Counted from the stretch's first letter, positions 12,453-25,675 are shown. The stretch: DNA of 64,000 bases from Microvelia longipes (GCA_018340805.1 JACMZG010001914.1:5266906-5330905), one strand, 5' to 3'. Notes: generated by a model from the letters alone, not told the origin. Program-made: numbers and translations.

Positions 12453-13351
12453 AACACACGGCTTGTCAGTTGAGAGCCCGGCAAAAAAATGTAGGAGGGA
12501 AAGAATTGTATTGGTTTAGAACGGCCGCGTCACTTTCCCCTCCACCTCAACCTCGATACAAAAATACATTTTTCGTAAATAAAATAATAAAAAGGTAGCA
12601 CTGGTTGTAAACATTTCTAACCCCGCGTGGCTTTTACAAGGATCTTGAATAAAGGGGATGACGCACTAAGTCGATTTGCTATAAAAAAAGTGACCATAGA
12701 GAATTCAACTCGAAACACACGTCACAAACCAACTGCACAGGCTTACAATTCTTATAACAGGGCATGTCTTAAATTTTAGTGCCAAAGTTACCTCTCAATG
12801 GTTTCCCATTCTTCATTGCTTGAGAAGGTTATAACAAAACACGCTTAAATTATCACCCACTGAAGAGGCTAAAGTATAGTTCAAAATTTAAAATTAAATA
12901 AGCACAAATGACTTAACAAGCACCACAAATGTAACAATCACGAGAAGCACAGAAAAAGTTTAGAAGCAAACTCGACAACCTTGCTACATAACCTGCGTTT
13001 GGCGCTTTTTTTTCATTATAACCAAGGGGAAGGTAAGTTTGCTCCTATTTCTCCATCTCATACAACTTCCATGGGATCAGAAATGTTTCTTTTTTCTAAA
13101 TTTTCGAACACTTAGTTGGTAAATTTAAAAGATACAACAATATTCCTACTTAAAAAGTAAATAAATAATTTTTAAAAAATAAAAAAAATACGATAACAAA
13201 TAATTAAATTCAAAACGTAACCTCACTTACAATGTTGCCCGAGTAGGGAATTTTTTTCGGTACTTAAAAGAAGGGATTTTTTTGTTAAAAAAAAAGAGTT
13301 GAAAGCATTGAGATTTTGGCGGGCTGTCAACTGACTTTATAGCCGTGTGTT
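12453..13351. mobile_element. 0.9 kb element with terminal inverted repeats
   Basis: AACACACGGCTTGTCAGTTG at the left end matches the complement of the right end (TCAACTGACTTTATAGCCGT then GTGTT), with a 5-bp indel. The terminal ACACACGGCT motif is shared with the compact MITE at 48.1 kb. The interior has no convincing ORF and carries one copy of the repeat also found at 14.6 kb. Confidence 0.55.
12637..12755 (+). repeat. Dispersed repeat shared with 14.6 kb, copy 1
   Basis: GGATCTTGAATAAAGGGGAT, GTCGATTTGC, AAAAAGTGACC, GAATTCAAC, GCTTACAATTCTTAT occur in the same order at 14622-14755. Confidence 0.7.
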
Positions 13352-13359
13352 ATATAATA

Positions 13360-14620
13360 GAATGTTATTTTATTTTTCTAAAATTTTGAATACTGTTATT
13401 TCTTCAAACAAAATATATATTTATATATTTAGCGGATATTTATCCGCTCTCTTTTCTGTCACCCGATCAACCTCATAAGCGTCTTATACTAATGATAATT
13501 CGCTTAAAGAAAAAGTAATAAGTAAATTAATACTGTAAAATATTAGGAGAAAAGAAAAACCTAATTAAAAAAGGAATAAAATTATAATGATTAAAACTAA
13601 TAAAAGTACTAAATGTAAAGGCAGAAGGGGATTTAATTTTGCTCAGCGTAATAAAAAACTCATAAATAATCAAAAAGGAAAATTATCCTGCTTGAAAAAT
13701 TGATGTAAATTATAATTACTTATTCAATTTGTAATTAATTATTATAATTATGAAATAAAGTAAAGTAAAAAGTATTTTTTAAGGATTTTATTTCTAAAAC
13801 AACATGGAGATTATATAGTTTTCAATTTATATTACTTTATGCTTGCGGTGCAATTTTTTTTTAAGAGGTAAAGCAATTTTACCATCCTTAGGTTAGGCAT
13901 TACAAGAAGGAAATATTTTCATCCCTTTTAGGGAAGGAGTAAAAAGTTTATTTAAATATTAAAAAATGTTAAAAATGAAAATTAAGGAGTGGTTTCGCAG
14001 GATATTTTTCCAGGCTAATCCCTTGAAGCTATAAGGAGCAAAAATAATTAATTAATTCTAATATTTTTTTGCTCCTGCTTCCTTAGAAAGGAAGCTTTGT
14101 GAAATAATCTTAAGCTCTAATTTTTCCAGGATAACTTTTAATTTTAAAAGAAATTTTTTAAGGGATAGAAAATTGAGTGAGAAAATAAGGGAATGGGAAA
14201 TACAGGGTTCTTTGAAAGAGGAAGGACTTTTAACCCAAAGAGGGAAATTCTTTAATACAAAAGGGGTTTCCATGCAGTCCTTTAGGCTCCCTCTCATCGT
14301 TTGTATGCATTTTATTGAAGAGTCCTCATTGGTAGAAAATTAACTAATCAAAAGATAGCAAAAGATTTATTGAAAACTTTACGTTTGTATTTATAATTGT
14401 TCAACTCTTGTTTAATTCTGTAAAATGCAGGAATCCTTGCGATGTTTGATGTAACAACACGAAGAATGCTTCAAGTATATTTTAATTTCCTCGTGGCGGT
14501 ATAAAGATTATTGTAATAACTCATTAAATTTTATGACGCGTTGATGTCGCGTATCGGCCTGAAACTGTTTCTGAATGAAATGATCTACCTATCATGGCAT
14601 ATAAAGAGAAAGTGGATGTT
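13360..14620. other. Non-coding stretch
   Basis: No feature recognised; a 79-codon minus frame at 14058-14297 has no family resemblance and sits in AT-rich sequence. Confidence 0.4.
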
Positions 14621-14621
14621 A

Positions 14622-14755
14622 CGGATCTTGAATAAAGGGGATGACACACTATATAAGTCGATTTGCCATACAAAAAAGTGACCCCATCGAAAACCAAAAA
14701 ATAGAATTCAACACGAAACTCACGTTAAAAACCTGCGCATGCTTACAATTCTTAT
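14622..14755 (+). repeat. Dispersed repeat, copy 2
   Basis: Same ordered blocks as at 12.64 kb, with small insertions (TATA after CACTA, and an extra GAAAACCAAAAAAT). It lies just before the GGATAT array. Confidence 0.7.
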
Positions 14756-14797
14756 TGGAAGCATAAGAATTTAAAAGAAAATTTAATTTTTTTTTTT

Positions 14798-15244
14798 TTT
14801 TTTTTATGGATATGAATATGGATATTGATATGGATATGGATAATGATATATGGATATCAATATGGATATGGATAATGATATGAATATTGATATGGATATG
14901 GATTTTGCAGGACTTGGTCCTTGCCTTGGATATTGAATTCTTATTGGATATAGGTCTTATTTGATATGGATATTGATATATGCATATGAATATGGATTTT
15001 GATATATGGATATTGATATAAGGATATTGATATATGGATATGAGTATGGATATAAATATGGATATTGGGATATTGATATATGGATATGGATATTGATATG
15101 GATAATGATATGGATATTGATGTATGGATATGGATATGAATATGGATATTGATATGGATAATGATATATGGATATCAATATGGATATGGATAATGATATG
15201 AATATTGATATGGATATGGATTTTGCAGGACTTGGTCCTTGCCT
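14798..15244. repeat. GGATAT-rich array with internal duplication
   Basis: Irregular GGATAT/GATATT/GATAAT units. A block of about 115 bp ending in GATTTTGCAGGACTTGGTCC then TTGCCTT appears at about 14812-14928 and again at 15131-15244, so part of the array was duplicated as a unit. Confidence 0.8.
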
Positions 15245-16480
15245 TCTATATAACTCCTGAAAATACTAAGATGACATGACTTCAATTTGATATCTATACG
15301 AAATCAATATACAATTTCAATACATCTGAGAGTCAGCTGTTCATAAATATCTATCTCAATTGATTCTATCTCGTGACAGAATTGATTTAATAAATATATT
15401 ACCTTTGATAAATTGACGAAAATTGAATTAAATTTTTAATAAAATCAATGTCGAAGGTCAACTAAGTGACCCCTACCTTACGGCTAATATTTATCGTTTC
15501 TTTGTTTTCTCAAATATAAATACCACTATCATGGGTTTTTCTCGTCAATTCAGAAAAAAATCTAGAGAATTTTCTTTGCTTTAAATGAGATTGATAAAAA
15601 TAGAAAAACAATTTAAAAAGCTTTAAATTATAATTAGTTGGTTTATTATATACAATATTATTTGTTGACATAAATAAATATAGAAACTGGAGTATTGCGT
15701 ATCTAAAGATCTGTAGCGCGTACGTGTCTATTACAATGTCTAGTGTGTATAGTTGACTTTCATTACAGCAAATTATATTAACACCTACACAATGTCGGAC
15801 AGAAATCTTATCCCAGCCAGCGCCAGGCGCCAACACACATCTAAACAAGCCATCTTAATCAACGTAAACATCACTTTATATTCCTTCTACATTTTGGAAA
15901 CAAACGGTTTAGCAAAGAATATCATTTGAAAACAGCAAATGTATTTAACTGTTGGATCTCATAACGGTTATAATCATACGTCTAAATCCGTATTGGAATC
16001 ACTATTCCACCTTAAATTTCCTTCATACTATCGAAAATATTTCACTATTATTGCCATGAGAATTATCATTCCTACCGGGAGTTTAAAAATACGATTTTCC
16101 AAGTTTTCTAACACCGTTTTCATTAATTTTCTCTAGTATCATTACACTTCTATCATTAAACCCAAACCAATCTCATAATATTTAAACATAAATGTCCACT
16201 AGATCTATCAGACCTAGCTGGTCCAGATCTACATCAGCCCACAATCTTCACTAAGGGCCTTCAACAGCAGGTCTGATGTAAAAATACCGCATTTCAAATT
16301 TAGTCATCTGGAATAATAAGTTCAATTCTTTTTAATATTTCCTTTATAGCTCATATTAAGTGGTAATTATTTCGACCAATTAAATCTCTTTAGCAACTTT
16401 TTTCTCGATTGGAAAAACTGCACTTTTCCTAATTTCCTGGTGCAATTTAAAAAATCTTCTGAAATTTTTAGCATTTATTC
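15245..16480. other. Non-coding stretch
   Basis: Two open frames (15510-15848 minus, 15939-16136 plus) of 112 and 65 codons show no recognisable domains, and I do not call them genes. Confidence 0.4.
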
Positions 16481-16486
16481 ATTTCG

Positions 16487-16690
16487 AGCCATGACCTTTG
16501 ACGTGACGGATGTCTGAGGTTCACATACAAGCTTGCACTCTTAGTTTTTATAAGATTATTATTTAAATAATACTTCTGCTAACTTTATATATAACTCTTT
16601 GAGCGTAAATGTTGCCACTACCATCTAAGTTTGTTCCAGGAGGGTTTATCAGTGATGTACCGTAAAGCTCCAAACGGTCATTATTATTTA
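16487..16690 (+). mobile_element. SINE, diverged copy C
   Basis: Older copy of the same SINE: CCATGACCTTTGACGTGACGG, a decayed B box (GAGGTTCACATAC), AGATTATT.., TGAGCGTAAATGTTGC and GTTCCAGGAGGGTTTATC, then GTACC-GTAA-AGCTC, AAACGG and an ATTATTATTT tail. Order and spacing match copy A; the terminal stem has decayed but the loop remains GNRA. Confidence 0.65.
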
Positions 16691-17708
16691 TATTATACTA
16701 CTTTTATAATTATATAACAATGACTAAATTTTTCACGAAAATCTATTTTTTGCTGAAAGGACCGAGTGGGGTGTTGTTTCTTAAGTTCTCTAAAAAGTGG
16801 TTGAACACGATATGACAACGAATGTGGTCCCCAAAAGGGCGACGGTGGGACGTGTTTTTTTTAATTTCCTATACTCGTGGCCTATGGCCAGGGAAGAATA
16901 AATTATACAAAAAACAACATTAAGGGCATCATGCGGCCTCAGAAAGGCCCCCAGGCATCGAAGAACCGGTTTTAGAGCCGATGGCTCTCAATTCAATTCA
17001 ATTCAATACTTCTATAAATAACTAATAACGGAGAAATTAAACTAATAAAACGCATTAATTAAACTAGTTAAAATAAGCGTTAAGTATAAAACTACAAGTT
17101 GATTCAATTAAATAACATAAGACTCGTTAAAATAAGTGTTAGATAGTCAATTACATGTCGTACTGAGCCATATTTCTCACCCTCCTTAACTCTCTGTTAG
17201 TTTAATCAATGATTACATTTTATAAACAAGACGTTTAAACCGTAATAATCCAAAAGATCGGGAAATAAAATATGAAATTTAAATAAAATAATATATATTC
17301 TTTATTATTAAATAAATAAATATTAATTAGTGTCCTTCGTATTATTTTACAATAAAATATTTATAGAGAAAATTGAAATGAAATATTAAGTTGCATACAT
17401 ATATATTTTGATGTTTTGGGGTTTTAAAGAAGTAACAGCGTTATATGTCTAACATGTTTAGTTGAGATTAACTATGGTAAATTGACGTCGGTATGAACAA
17501 AAGTTTCGATGCTTTTTACACTAATATAGACGTGGAAGTGGTGCGTGAGTTTTGGTCTTTGAGAGTGTCATGCTATAATTAATATTAATTTAAGTAAAAT
17601 AGTTAGTTCAATTAAAGTATAGAGGGAGGTTTCATTGATAGGCTTGGGTTATAGTACCCGTATATGCATTGTTTTTGTACTTCCTTTTCATTTACAACAC
17701 TGGAGTCT

Positions 17709-17981
17709 CTATAAAATCAGGAATTTAGGATAGTGCATTCGTCATACCTATAAAATCAGGAATTTAGGATAGTGCATTCGTCATACCTATAAAATCAGGA
17801 ATTTAGGATAGTGCATTCGTCATAGCTATAAAATCAGGAATTTAGGATAGTGCATTCGTCATACCTATAAAATCAGGAATTTAGGATAGTGCATTCGTCA
17901 TACCTATAAAATCAGGAATTTAGGATAGTGCATTCGTCATACCTATAAAATCAGGAATTTAGGATTGTGCATTCGTCGTAC
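17709..17981. repeat. 39-bp minisatellite, seven units
   Basis: Unit CTATAAAATCAGGAATTTAG then GATAGTGCATTCGTCATAC, seven head-to-tail copies, nearly identical; the last has two changes. Confidence 0.95.
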
Positions 17982-17989
17982 CTATAAAA

Positions 17990-20900
17990 ACGTTATAATT
18001 ATGGAATATTCCTATTGCATAATTCACGTGACATTCCATAAAAATCGTTGAAAAATAATTAATTTACATTAATTATACTTAATACTAATTGATTTCTACA
18101 CTCAACAACGACACAAAAACAAAACCAACAAAATATAATTTTTCGCAAAAAAGTTTTTAATTGCATTTTGGCTTTAATAATTTGGGAGAGGGAAAATGCA
18201 ATATCAAAGTTATAAATTATTAGAAGGTACAATTTTCAAAATAAATTGAAATATACAATTATATTGTGAAAACACCACTCGGCACCGAGATGACATAATC
18301 TCGCCTCGGATGGAAGCAAATTATGAAAATTTAGTTAAGGGTCTTTGAAAAGCAAATTCGAGGATTCTCTTGATTTTGTAGATTCCAGTTTGGGCTTTTG
18401 ACTACATGTACTGAGTTTCATAGGGGGAGAAAATTTAATGATAGAATATAGGTATACCCTTAAAATAGTGCTGGTTCTACCTATATACACCCTTATATAT
18501 AATTACATACGGTATAAACTTTATATATGTATATATAATTCCTCTCCATGTATTCATTTACCATCAACACAAAGCAAATACCGAAATCATATTCCTGATT
18601 TCAGTAGCCACATCAAAGGGGTGTAAGGCTTTTATGAATTTCTAGAATCCCCCCCTTACTCCTTCGGATTTTAATCAAATACATCTCTACCCCATGTTTG
18701 AGCAAATTTCACCCCTAAGCAAAATACTCGCAAATCAAGCGGCTTCCAACAAGGTTTTACCTCAATAACACGATTTATATCTTTATTTAGATAAGGAATC
18801 TAAGTAATACTTGATCTTTATATATATTTTAACCAAACAAATTTATAAATCTTTATTTAGTTTTACAAAATCAATAAAATATTTATTGCTATATAGGAAT
18901 AACTTAAATTTCCCTAAATATCCTTGGATACATTACGGAATGATTTTTCAAAGTTACATTAGAATTAGTTATTTTAGAACTTTATCTGATCTATTAAAGT
19001 TTATCCAATTTTTAATGTATTTGATATTAGTTTGATTTACATCAGTTAAGAGAGAGATGATGTTTAGTAACATTGAGAATAAATATTGACAGACGAGTTT
19101 ACCTTGCGGTACTCCTTTTAAAGTTTATTGCTTTTTTAAGCATTACAGTTTATACTTCAAGCATCGAGAAAATTATAACTTAAACTTGTATAAACTTATG
19201 TTTAGGTTATAAACTGTGTTGCATAAAATAAAGATAGTGCAAATAAGGAGTCTGAATATGTATAATCTTCAGTTAATATAGCTCGAACTAACTAGATTGA
19301 TTGAGCTAAAGAAATTATTACCTCAATTCAACGATATTAGCCTGATTCGAAATTTAAAAAAGTATAGATATATGTATTGGATTTGTATATTTATATAAAT
19401 TTGGTGCAGTATTTAAGTTCATGGGCGTATGGTTTACAACATTTTATTTTTTTTAATAATATAAATACAAATAATCTTTTACGTATAGGTATATCTGCTA
19501 TCTAGGTAGCATTGGATCTCGTGTACTGAACCTTAATTTATTTTTTGGAGTGTTCAGATGTGCGCATTATATTTTAATTAAAATTTGATCACAAATTTAT
19601 TTCTGTTCAAATAACGTATCGGCAACTTATGAGACAAACGAGGTATCTTATAACCTCGTTCTCTACGCGACTTGGTCGTACGTTTCTGGGATGAATTTAT
19701 GTATTTTGTTAATTTGATTGATTTTAGCAAGTTTTAACAAAATCTATTGAATTCTATATGTTGTAAAAGAAGTTTGTATATTTATTATTTTTTATCCTTT
19801 TTATACAAGAAAAATTATAATTTCTATAGTTTATAATTTTTCCAGAAAACTTTGTACATTTTTGTATTTTTTATTTTATTAATAAATATTTCCAAAAATG
19901 ATCTGTAATCATAAAGGAAGGAGGTATTATACCTACGGTGTAAAGGAGGGAAATTAAAAAGTGAACATAAGTTTAAAGTCAACAAAGCCGGATATAAGTT
20001 CCAACTTAGAGTCAGACGTAATACTGCAACAATGAATTTATAGATAAAGAAAGATGGTCCTGAGATAAATTGTTTCGGACAAGAAAAGGTTAGTTCCTAA
20101 GCTAGTTAACAGGAGCGCTAGTGTGTAATATAGTAGTTTCATCCCAGCCATGTCGTCTTATCCCAGCAACTAATTCTGCTACAAAACAGATTAATTCAAA
20201 TAATTGCTTTATATAATAATGACACATTTCAAATAGATTCTCGTGTCGTTAAAATGGTAATAAAAAACAATTTAATTATGTAGAACTAGTTAGTTTATTT
20301 TGTAGGAGAGTTAGTTTCAGAGCTCCCGCTAGATGACTCTCTCGTATACCTTCTGACATTCTATAACTATTATATTCTTTGGACTGTAAGTTAAACTATA
20401 CGAGCTATCAAGTGAACCTTGGTGGGTGTAGGATGATCATAGTCATCAATGGTTAATAATACTATCTGGTCTCTGGCTTCTGCGCACGACTTTGTATAGT
20501 TTCCTTACATTCATAGAGAGTAAGTAAAAAGCAGTCTATACCCACTTCTTTGCTGATTAAAGATGTGGTTCTCATCTCTCTCGCGATATCATTAAATTTA
20601 TATAAATATGCTATGTTAAATTTCATATTTCGACAGACTCTTACTTATGCGTCTTAAGATGTCATTGAAACGAATTAATTAAAGTTAGCATGAAATAGTT
20701 TATTTATCTTATAAATTTCTCAAATATCAATGGTGAAAGTTTTAAACTTTCAACAAAGAACTGTCAAATATGCAGATTCTGTTTATTATTAATCGCACCC
20801 ACTCCAGCTTTAAAATTTATTCCCATACACACCTAGCTGTCAATAGGAAAAAGCCTTTACACATTTATCTGTGTATAAAATTTATTGAACCGTATTCAGT

Positions 20901-21400
20901 GTTGACATTTATTCCATAGAACCAAGTAGAAATCTTGTTTTAGAATTGTAGTAGAAATTTATTACTTTATAGAAACAAGTGAAAATTGCACCATTTGAAA
21001 ATTTTCATGAAAATTTACTACTGTACATGGCAGGGGGTGTTTTCAATAGGTTTTAGAGAAGCTCTACGTTTATTATTTCTAAGTCAATAGAGTTTTTGTT
21101 CAATTCTATTTGGACTTCACAAACATTAGCTTATCTACTGTTGGTAGTTTTAAATTTTCCCTGTTTTCCAGTCAAAAACGTAGGAAATATTTTATCCTTA
21201 CGTTTTAGTAGAAAACTTCCTGCTTCCTGTGCAAACATGACAGTCATGCAGTGCCACCCAAAACTACAATGCATATTTAGTCGAATTTTAATAAATTTTA
21301 GACCCGATTTCTTTTAGATTTAGACGGCTAAGCTAAATACAGTAAAAATACCTTCTTATTGTAAAATTCTTATTTAGATGTTATACTATAAATATATATA
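17990..21400. other. Non-coding stretch
   Basis: AT-rich sequence without repeats I could align and without convincing ORFs. Confidence 0.4.
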
Positions 21401-21414
21401 TCATCAAGGCGAGG

Positions 21415-21690
21415 ACTTAGGTCTCTTGGCCGCTCCTCAGCCTCGGTGCTTGTAGCGCTAGTGTCAGCATTATGGCCCCGCGCCTGTCATACTGCAACAG
21501 TGCAAGCGAATATCTACATGTAAAATATATTAATATATATATATGTAACAAGCTCGGGGGCGGCACTACTAACAAAGCAGCAAGTGCGGGGTTGTAGACT
21601 CCAGAAGAGAGTCTACCAAGTGACGTCGAGCTGTCGAGCTTGTAGGGGTTTTTAAAGTATAGGTATTGGGTAATAAGAGACATAACTTAG
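21415..21690 (-). repeat. Same repeat family, copy 3 (GC-richer block)
   Basis: On the minus strand AGCACCGAGGCTGAGGAGCG then GCCAAGAGACC matches the 3' part of the other copies. The preceding sequence, with ACGTCACTTGGTAGACTC, is not matched. The 88-residue open frame has no family resemblance. Confidence 0.4.
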
Positions 21691-23077
21691 GTTGAACAAA
21701 ATGGATTATCTATTGAGGTTACTCTACATGGTACATGTTACGTAAAACTATGAGCTCTGAGAGCCCCAAAAGAAACCTGACCCTAAGGCAACACTTACTT
21801 GGGCGAAACCCTGTCTACCACCTCCGTCGGTTAGCCCCGTCGATCGGTACCCTACCCCGATACTCCAGGTAACCCCCTCCAGTACACAAAGTGCTGATAA
21901 GGAAACATTGCCGAAAATATAGATAAAGAAAGAACATAACTAGCAATCTCTGTCTATTAATTAAAATAATTAAACGTTATCTATTATCCATAAATATTGA
22001 CCGTCACATCCCTCTCCATCCCCTTAAGGACGAAGGGCCGTTCTGCCGATTACTTTTTTTATTTGGGAGTTCGATAATTTAAAACAACACCTCCCTCGCT
22101 CCATGATACCAACCTATTAAGCTCAATTATCCTTTAAAAATTCCCTGAAAATTTTATGCATAAAAATGAATCGCTGAAACCGGTCCTTGCTGAAACTGGT
22201 CCTTAGTCTAAGAGGGCCACGTATTAACTCCCTCCTGTATACGTAAAGAGGTATGCGTAGTAAATATCTCTTTCTATAATTATAAACAAGTTTAAGCTTG
22301 AATGGACTTAAGGGCTCAAAATTTGAATATTTTTACTCATTTTATTCGATGAAATCAATGAGCTTAAAATTGTCAAATATTTCAAGTACAATATCGGCTT
22401 TATATTTAATGAATTGGAAATCATACATTGTTATTATAACAATCAGAGAGTGGTTTTACAGTCAAACGAGCTCTTATTCACTCCCCTCTTATAGTGTGAA
22501 ACCTTTATTTGTTAAACAATTTTTGTCACTGTTACTAATGAGTATATAAGCCTTTAGAGTTCATAATCGCTTACCCTAGGCTTTTATTGTTCACAAAACA
22601 CACCGCCCTATTCCATCAACCGGATAATGAGATTGGACTCGATTCCCTCGTTATTTTCAAATCACTATAGATCCCTGTTTACACGTTTTAAAAAACTAAC
22701 AATCGGGGTTTTTTTCGACCCTACTTGAAAGCGTAGAGAATGACACCAGCTGGTTAATACGATGGTTTAGTCGTCAAGAACAATAGCTTCACTTGTTAAC
22801 CGCACAATATTAACACCAGGAACCTATAGCTAATCAGGAGCTAGTGCCCCCTAAAGCTAATATTATTTGAGCCACTTAAGTTCAAAAAAGTTCAAATGCC
22901 ACCCTTTAAGTGAATTTCCATAGCACACTTGAAAGAACTTCATTCATGCTCATTTACAATTTAACCGCTTATTTTTAATAACTAAGGTAATTCAGTTCTG
23001 ATCGGGCTTACTATAGAGTAGACTGATTTTTAAATATTAAATTATTAGGAAACTTGTAGCTTTTTAGTTGTAGTTTT

Positions 23078-23201
23078 CAAGAGTTGTACTTTCGTGAAAC
23101 GGGGCCCTGTTCATTATATGGAGTCGAGGACTTATATTAATATATAAGTCCTCGACTTCATTTAATGAACAGGGCCCCGTTTCAGGAAAGTACAATTCTT
23201 G
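23078..23201. repeat. Near-perfect 60-bp-arm hairpin
   Basis: GTACTTTCGTGAAACGGGGC and CCTGTTCATTATATGGAGTC..AGGACTTATA are mirrored on the other side (AAGTCCTCGACTTC, AATGAACAGGGCCCCGTTTC), with only a few central bases. A single strand would fold into one long stem. Probably a MITE. Confidence 0.75.
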
Positions 23202-23399
23202 TAAATTACAAGTTAATAGTTGTATCGAATTCGCTTGAACTGTTTGGCAGTTAATGAATTAAAGAAAATTGTATGTGTGAATAAGATACATTTTCTTAAA
23301 AAAGTTAAAGATTCAAGTTTAAGTTATACTTCAATCCCAAAGACATTTTACGTTTTAATTTAATTTAAAAAAAAAACAAAGTGGTTGGTACGGGGTGCT

Positions 23400-23592
23400 A
23401 AAATAGTCAATAAAAAATCGGGTATGGGGTACCTCGGAACTTTTCCTCATTACATCAACTTTGCAAAAACCACTCTGGAGGCCTTAAAAACACCTGAAAG
23501 CATAATTCCGTTTTCATCCTAGTTTGGGATTTTTTTGCAAACACAATACTTTTCCTATATACCTACGGTATAAATGAGGAAAAGTAAAAATT
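23400..23592 (+). mobile_element. Palindrome-ended repeat family, 3' part
   Basis: Contains TACCTCGGAACTTTTCCTC, AAAACCACTCTGGAGGCC, CACCTGAAAGCATAATTCC, TTTTGCAAACACAATAC and the end hairpin TACCTACGGTATAAATGAGG. Confidence 0.6.
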
Positions 23593-24707
23593 TATGTAAT
23601 CTAATTTAAACTAAATATGTTTCAACTATTAAATAAATTATTGTAATCCTCAATAATTTTGATTATTAAAACAAGTTTTTCTTTAAAAAAAAATAATTAA
23701 ATCTGACTTTATTTAGAAAATTAGGAATTAATTTCATTTTAGTTACATTTCAGCTGCTTAATGTGTACTTTGAAATTTTCAGAGAAAAAGTAAATAAAGC
23801 GTAAATTAATATCAAACAAACTATTAAGGAAATTAAACATGGATTTAAATTCAGCTGTTTAGAACTTAAAGTTAAATTAAACGAATTTAAAACGAGAATC
23901 CAGTTTTATATGAGATTATTTTGTATTGCGAGTTTTTAATTAACTTCCCCCTCCACAGGCTCTTGAATTTCAAATTAAATGTTGATTTATGATTAACTAA
24001 TTTAGTGAAAATTTTTGAAAACTCCCTCTTTTGGGTAAAATTGGTGAAAAACTGCGATTAATTTAGCTGAGTGAAAATCTGTTTAATTTGGGATAAATAA
24101 TTTATGCCCGAGTTTTTCCAAACGTTTGTGAAAATACTGAGAAAGGAAGGTATAATTGGTTTGAAACCTCAAAGGCAACATTTTACAGGATTTTAATTTA
24201 ATGTGATTGTAATTAAAGATTTTCTTTTTCAGTTACTCTTTTGGAATAAAACTGCGTTCGTCAATCATTTATTTATGCATTTTAGTAGTATTCATTACTA
24301 AAATGCATTACGGCAGTAAGATAGGATATTTTTCGTAACTATAATTAGGCTATTAAGATAAGGGGAAATGAGGGTTTTAGGTCCTGAAGCGAAGTCGATG
24401 CAATTTTTCATCTTACTTTTGAGGCAAAACCTAGGTATAATATCAATAATACTAGTCTTAAAAAATAGCCTTAAAATTTTCTTTAAGGTTCCGTCCAAAC
24501 ATTTTTCTTCTCAAAATTCGCTTTAGGTCCAAAAAAGTCGTTTAGAGCTATAGTTATTTCTGCCCCGAGGGAGTATGATTGGTTTTTTTAAGTCTAGAGC
24601 GCATAGAACAAAAAATAATTCTGTTGTCTATTTCCAGAGATAAAATTAATCACCTGATATTGGTGGCATTCGAACACTACACATTTAGACCAAACACTTT
24701 AGCACAA

Positions 24708-24955
24708 GAGCCTTCTCCGAGGCTGAGGTCGTTAAAGCGTTAGTCTTTATACACTGACCTTTGACACCCACAGAGGTCTGGGGTTCGCATCCCAGGTTAC
24801 GCTCTCTGTTTATAGAAGATTATTGTTAAGATAAATTATCGCCAACTTTAGAATACACTTTTAGCGTAACGGTTGCTACAACCACCCGAGGTGGTTCCCG
24901 CAGGGGTTATCCCTGATGAGCCGAAAGGCTCTAAACGGGTATTATTATTATTATT
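24708..24955 (+). mobile_element. tRNA-derived SINE, copy A, with 12-bp target duplication
   Basis: A 248-bp element between perfect copies of ACTTTAGCACAA at 24696-24707 and 24956-24967. The head has an A-box-like TGAGGTCGTTAAAGCG and a clear B box (GGGGTTCGCATCCC, 24780-24793). The body contains GGTTCCCGCAGGGGTTATCC, followed by a hairpin GAGCC-GAAA-GGCTC (24918-24931), AAACGGG and an (ATT)n tail. Related copies occur at 37.8, 16.5 and 7.9 kb. The partner LINE is unknown; the (ATT)n tail differs from the poly(A) of the LINE at 29 kb. Confidence 0.88.
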
Positions 24956-25129
24956 ACTTTAGCACAAAGACTAACATAACTAGGTATATACATTAGAAAA
25001 ATCAAGTTTAGACATTTTCAAAATAAAATTCTTCTGATACGTTTAAATTTAATTCTTAAATAAAACACAGTCTTGATTGTGACAATGACACTCAACTCCA
25101 CGATTTTTTAAAAAATATTATTTAAGCTT

Positions 25130-25340
25130 TGTGTCATTGTATGTATTATTTTACACTATGTTGTATCTCTTTATTATTTATTTATGTTATTTATTTGTTT
25201 ATTAATTTATTTTTAAGTTAGTTATTTATTGTTTGTTTATTTTATTTATTTATATATTTTATTTTATTTATTTATATATTTTATTTTATTTATTTATATA
25301 TTTTATTTGATTTATTTATATTTTATTTTTTCTATACATT
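25130..25340. repeat. TTTATTTA-rich array
   Basis: Several units of the type TTTATTTATATATTTTATTT in tandem, with no coding sequence. Confidence 0.75.
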
Positions 25341-25490
25341 TGTTAATTGATTACTCATGTATTTATTTATTTATTTTGACTTTGATGTGTTTTTGTTTAG
25401 TTTAGATGTTATACTTTCTATTTAACTAGTTAGTAAGTTTTAGTTTGCTTGATTTAGTAATTTGACATTTATTGTACTTGTTTGTAGTCA

Positions 25491-25517
25491 CTGAGGATGA
25501 CCTCTTAAGGTTGAAAG
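25491..25517 (+). ncRNA. CTGAGGA-hairpin-GAAA motif
   Basis: CTGAGGA, T, GACCT paired with AGGTT, then GAAAG. Same layout; the cleavage-site GTC is absent. It stands about 180 bp before the 25.7 kb inverted repeat. Confidence 0.3.
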
Positions 25518-25675
25518 TGGCTCTGTTATTAATAAATGTTATTGTGGAGAGACTGAGTTTTCTTATTAGTGATAATGAACTCCAGCAACAAGGCTCATGA
25601 TGATGTCTAAAATAAAACTATTTTATACATTAAAAGTTGTCTTGGTCTCCATTTTTATACTTCCATATTATGAAA

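Noticed and set aside
15510..15848. 112-residue minus-strand frame as a gene
   Set aside because: No domain, signal or codon-use support; length is within chance for this amount of sequence.
17709..17981. CRISPR-like array
   Set aside because: Units are contiguous 39-bp repeats with no unique spacers, and the genome is eukaryotic.
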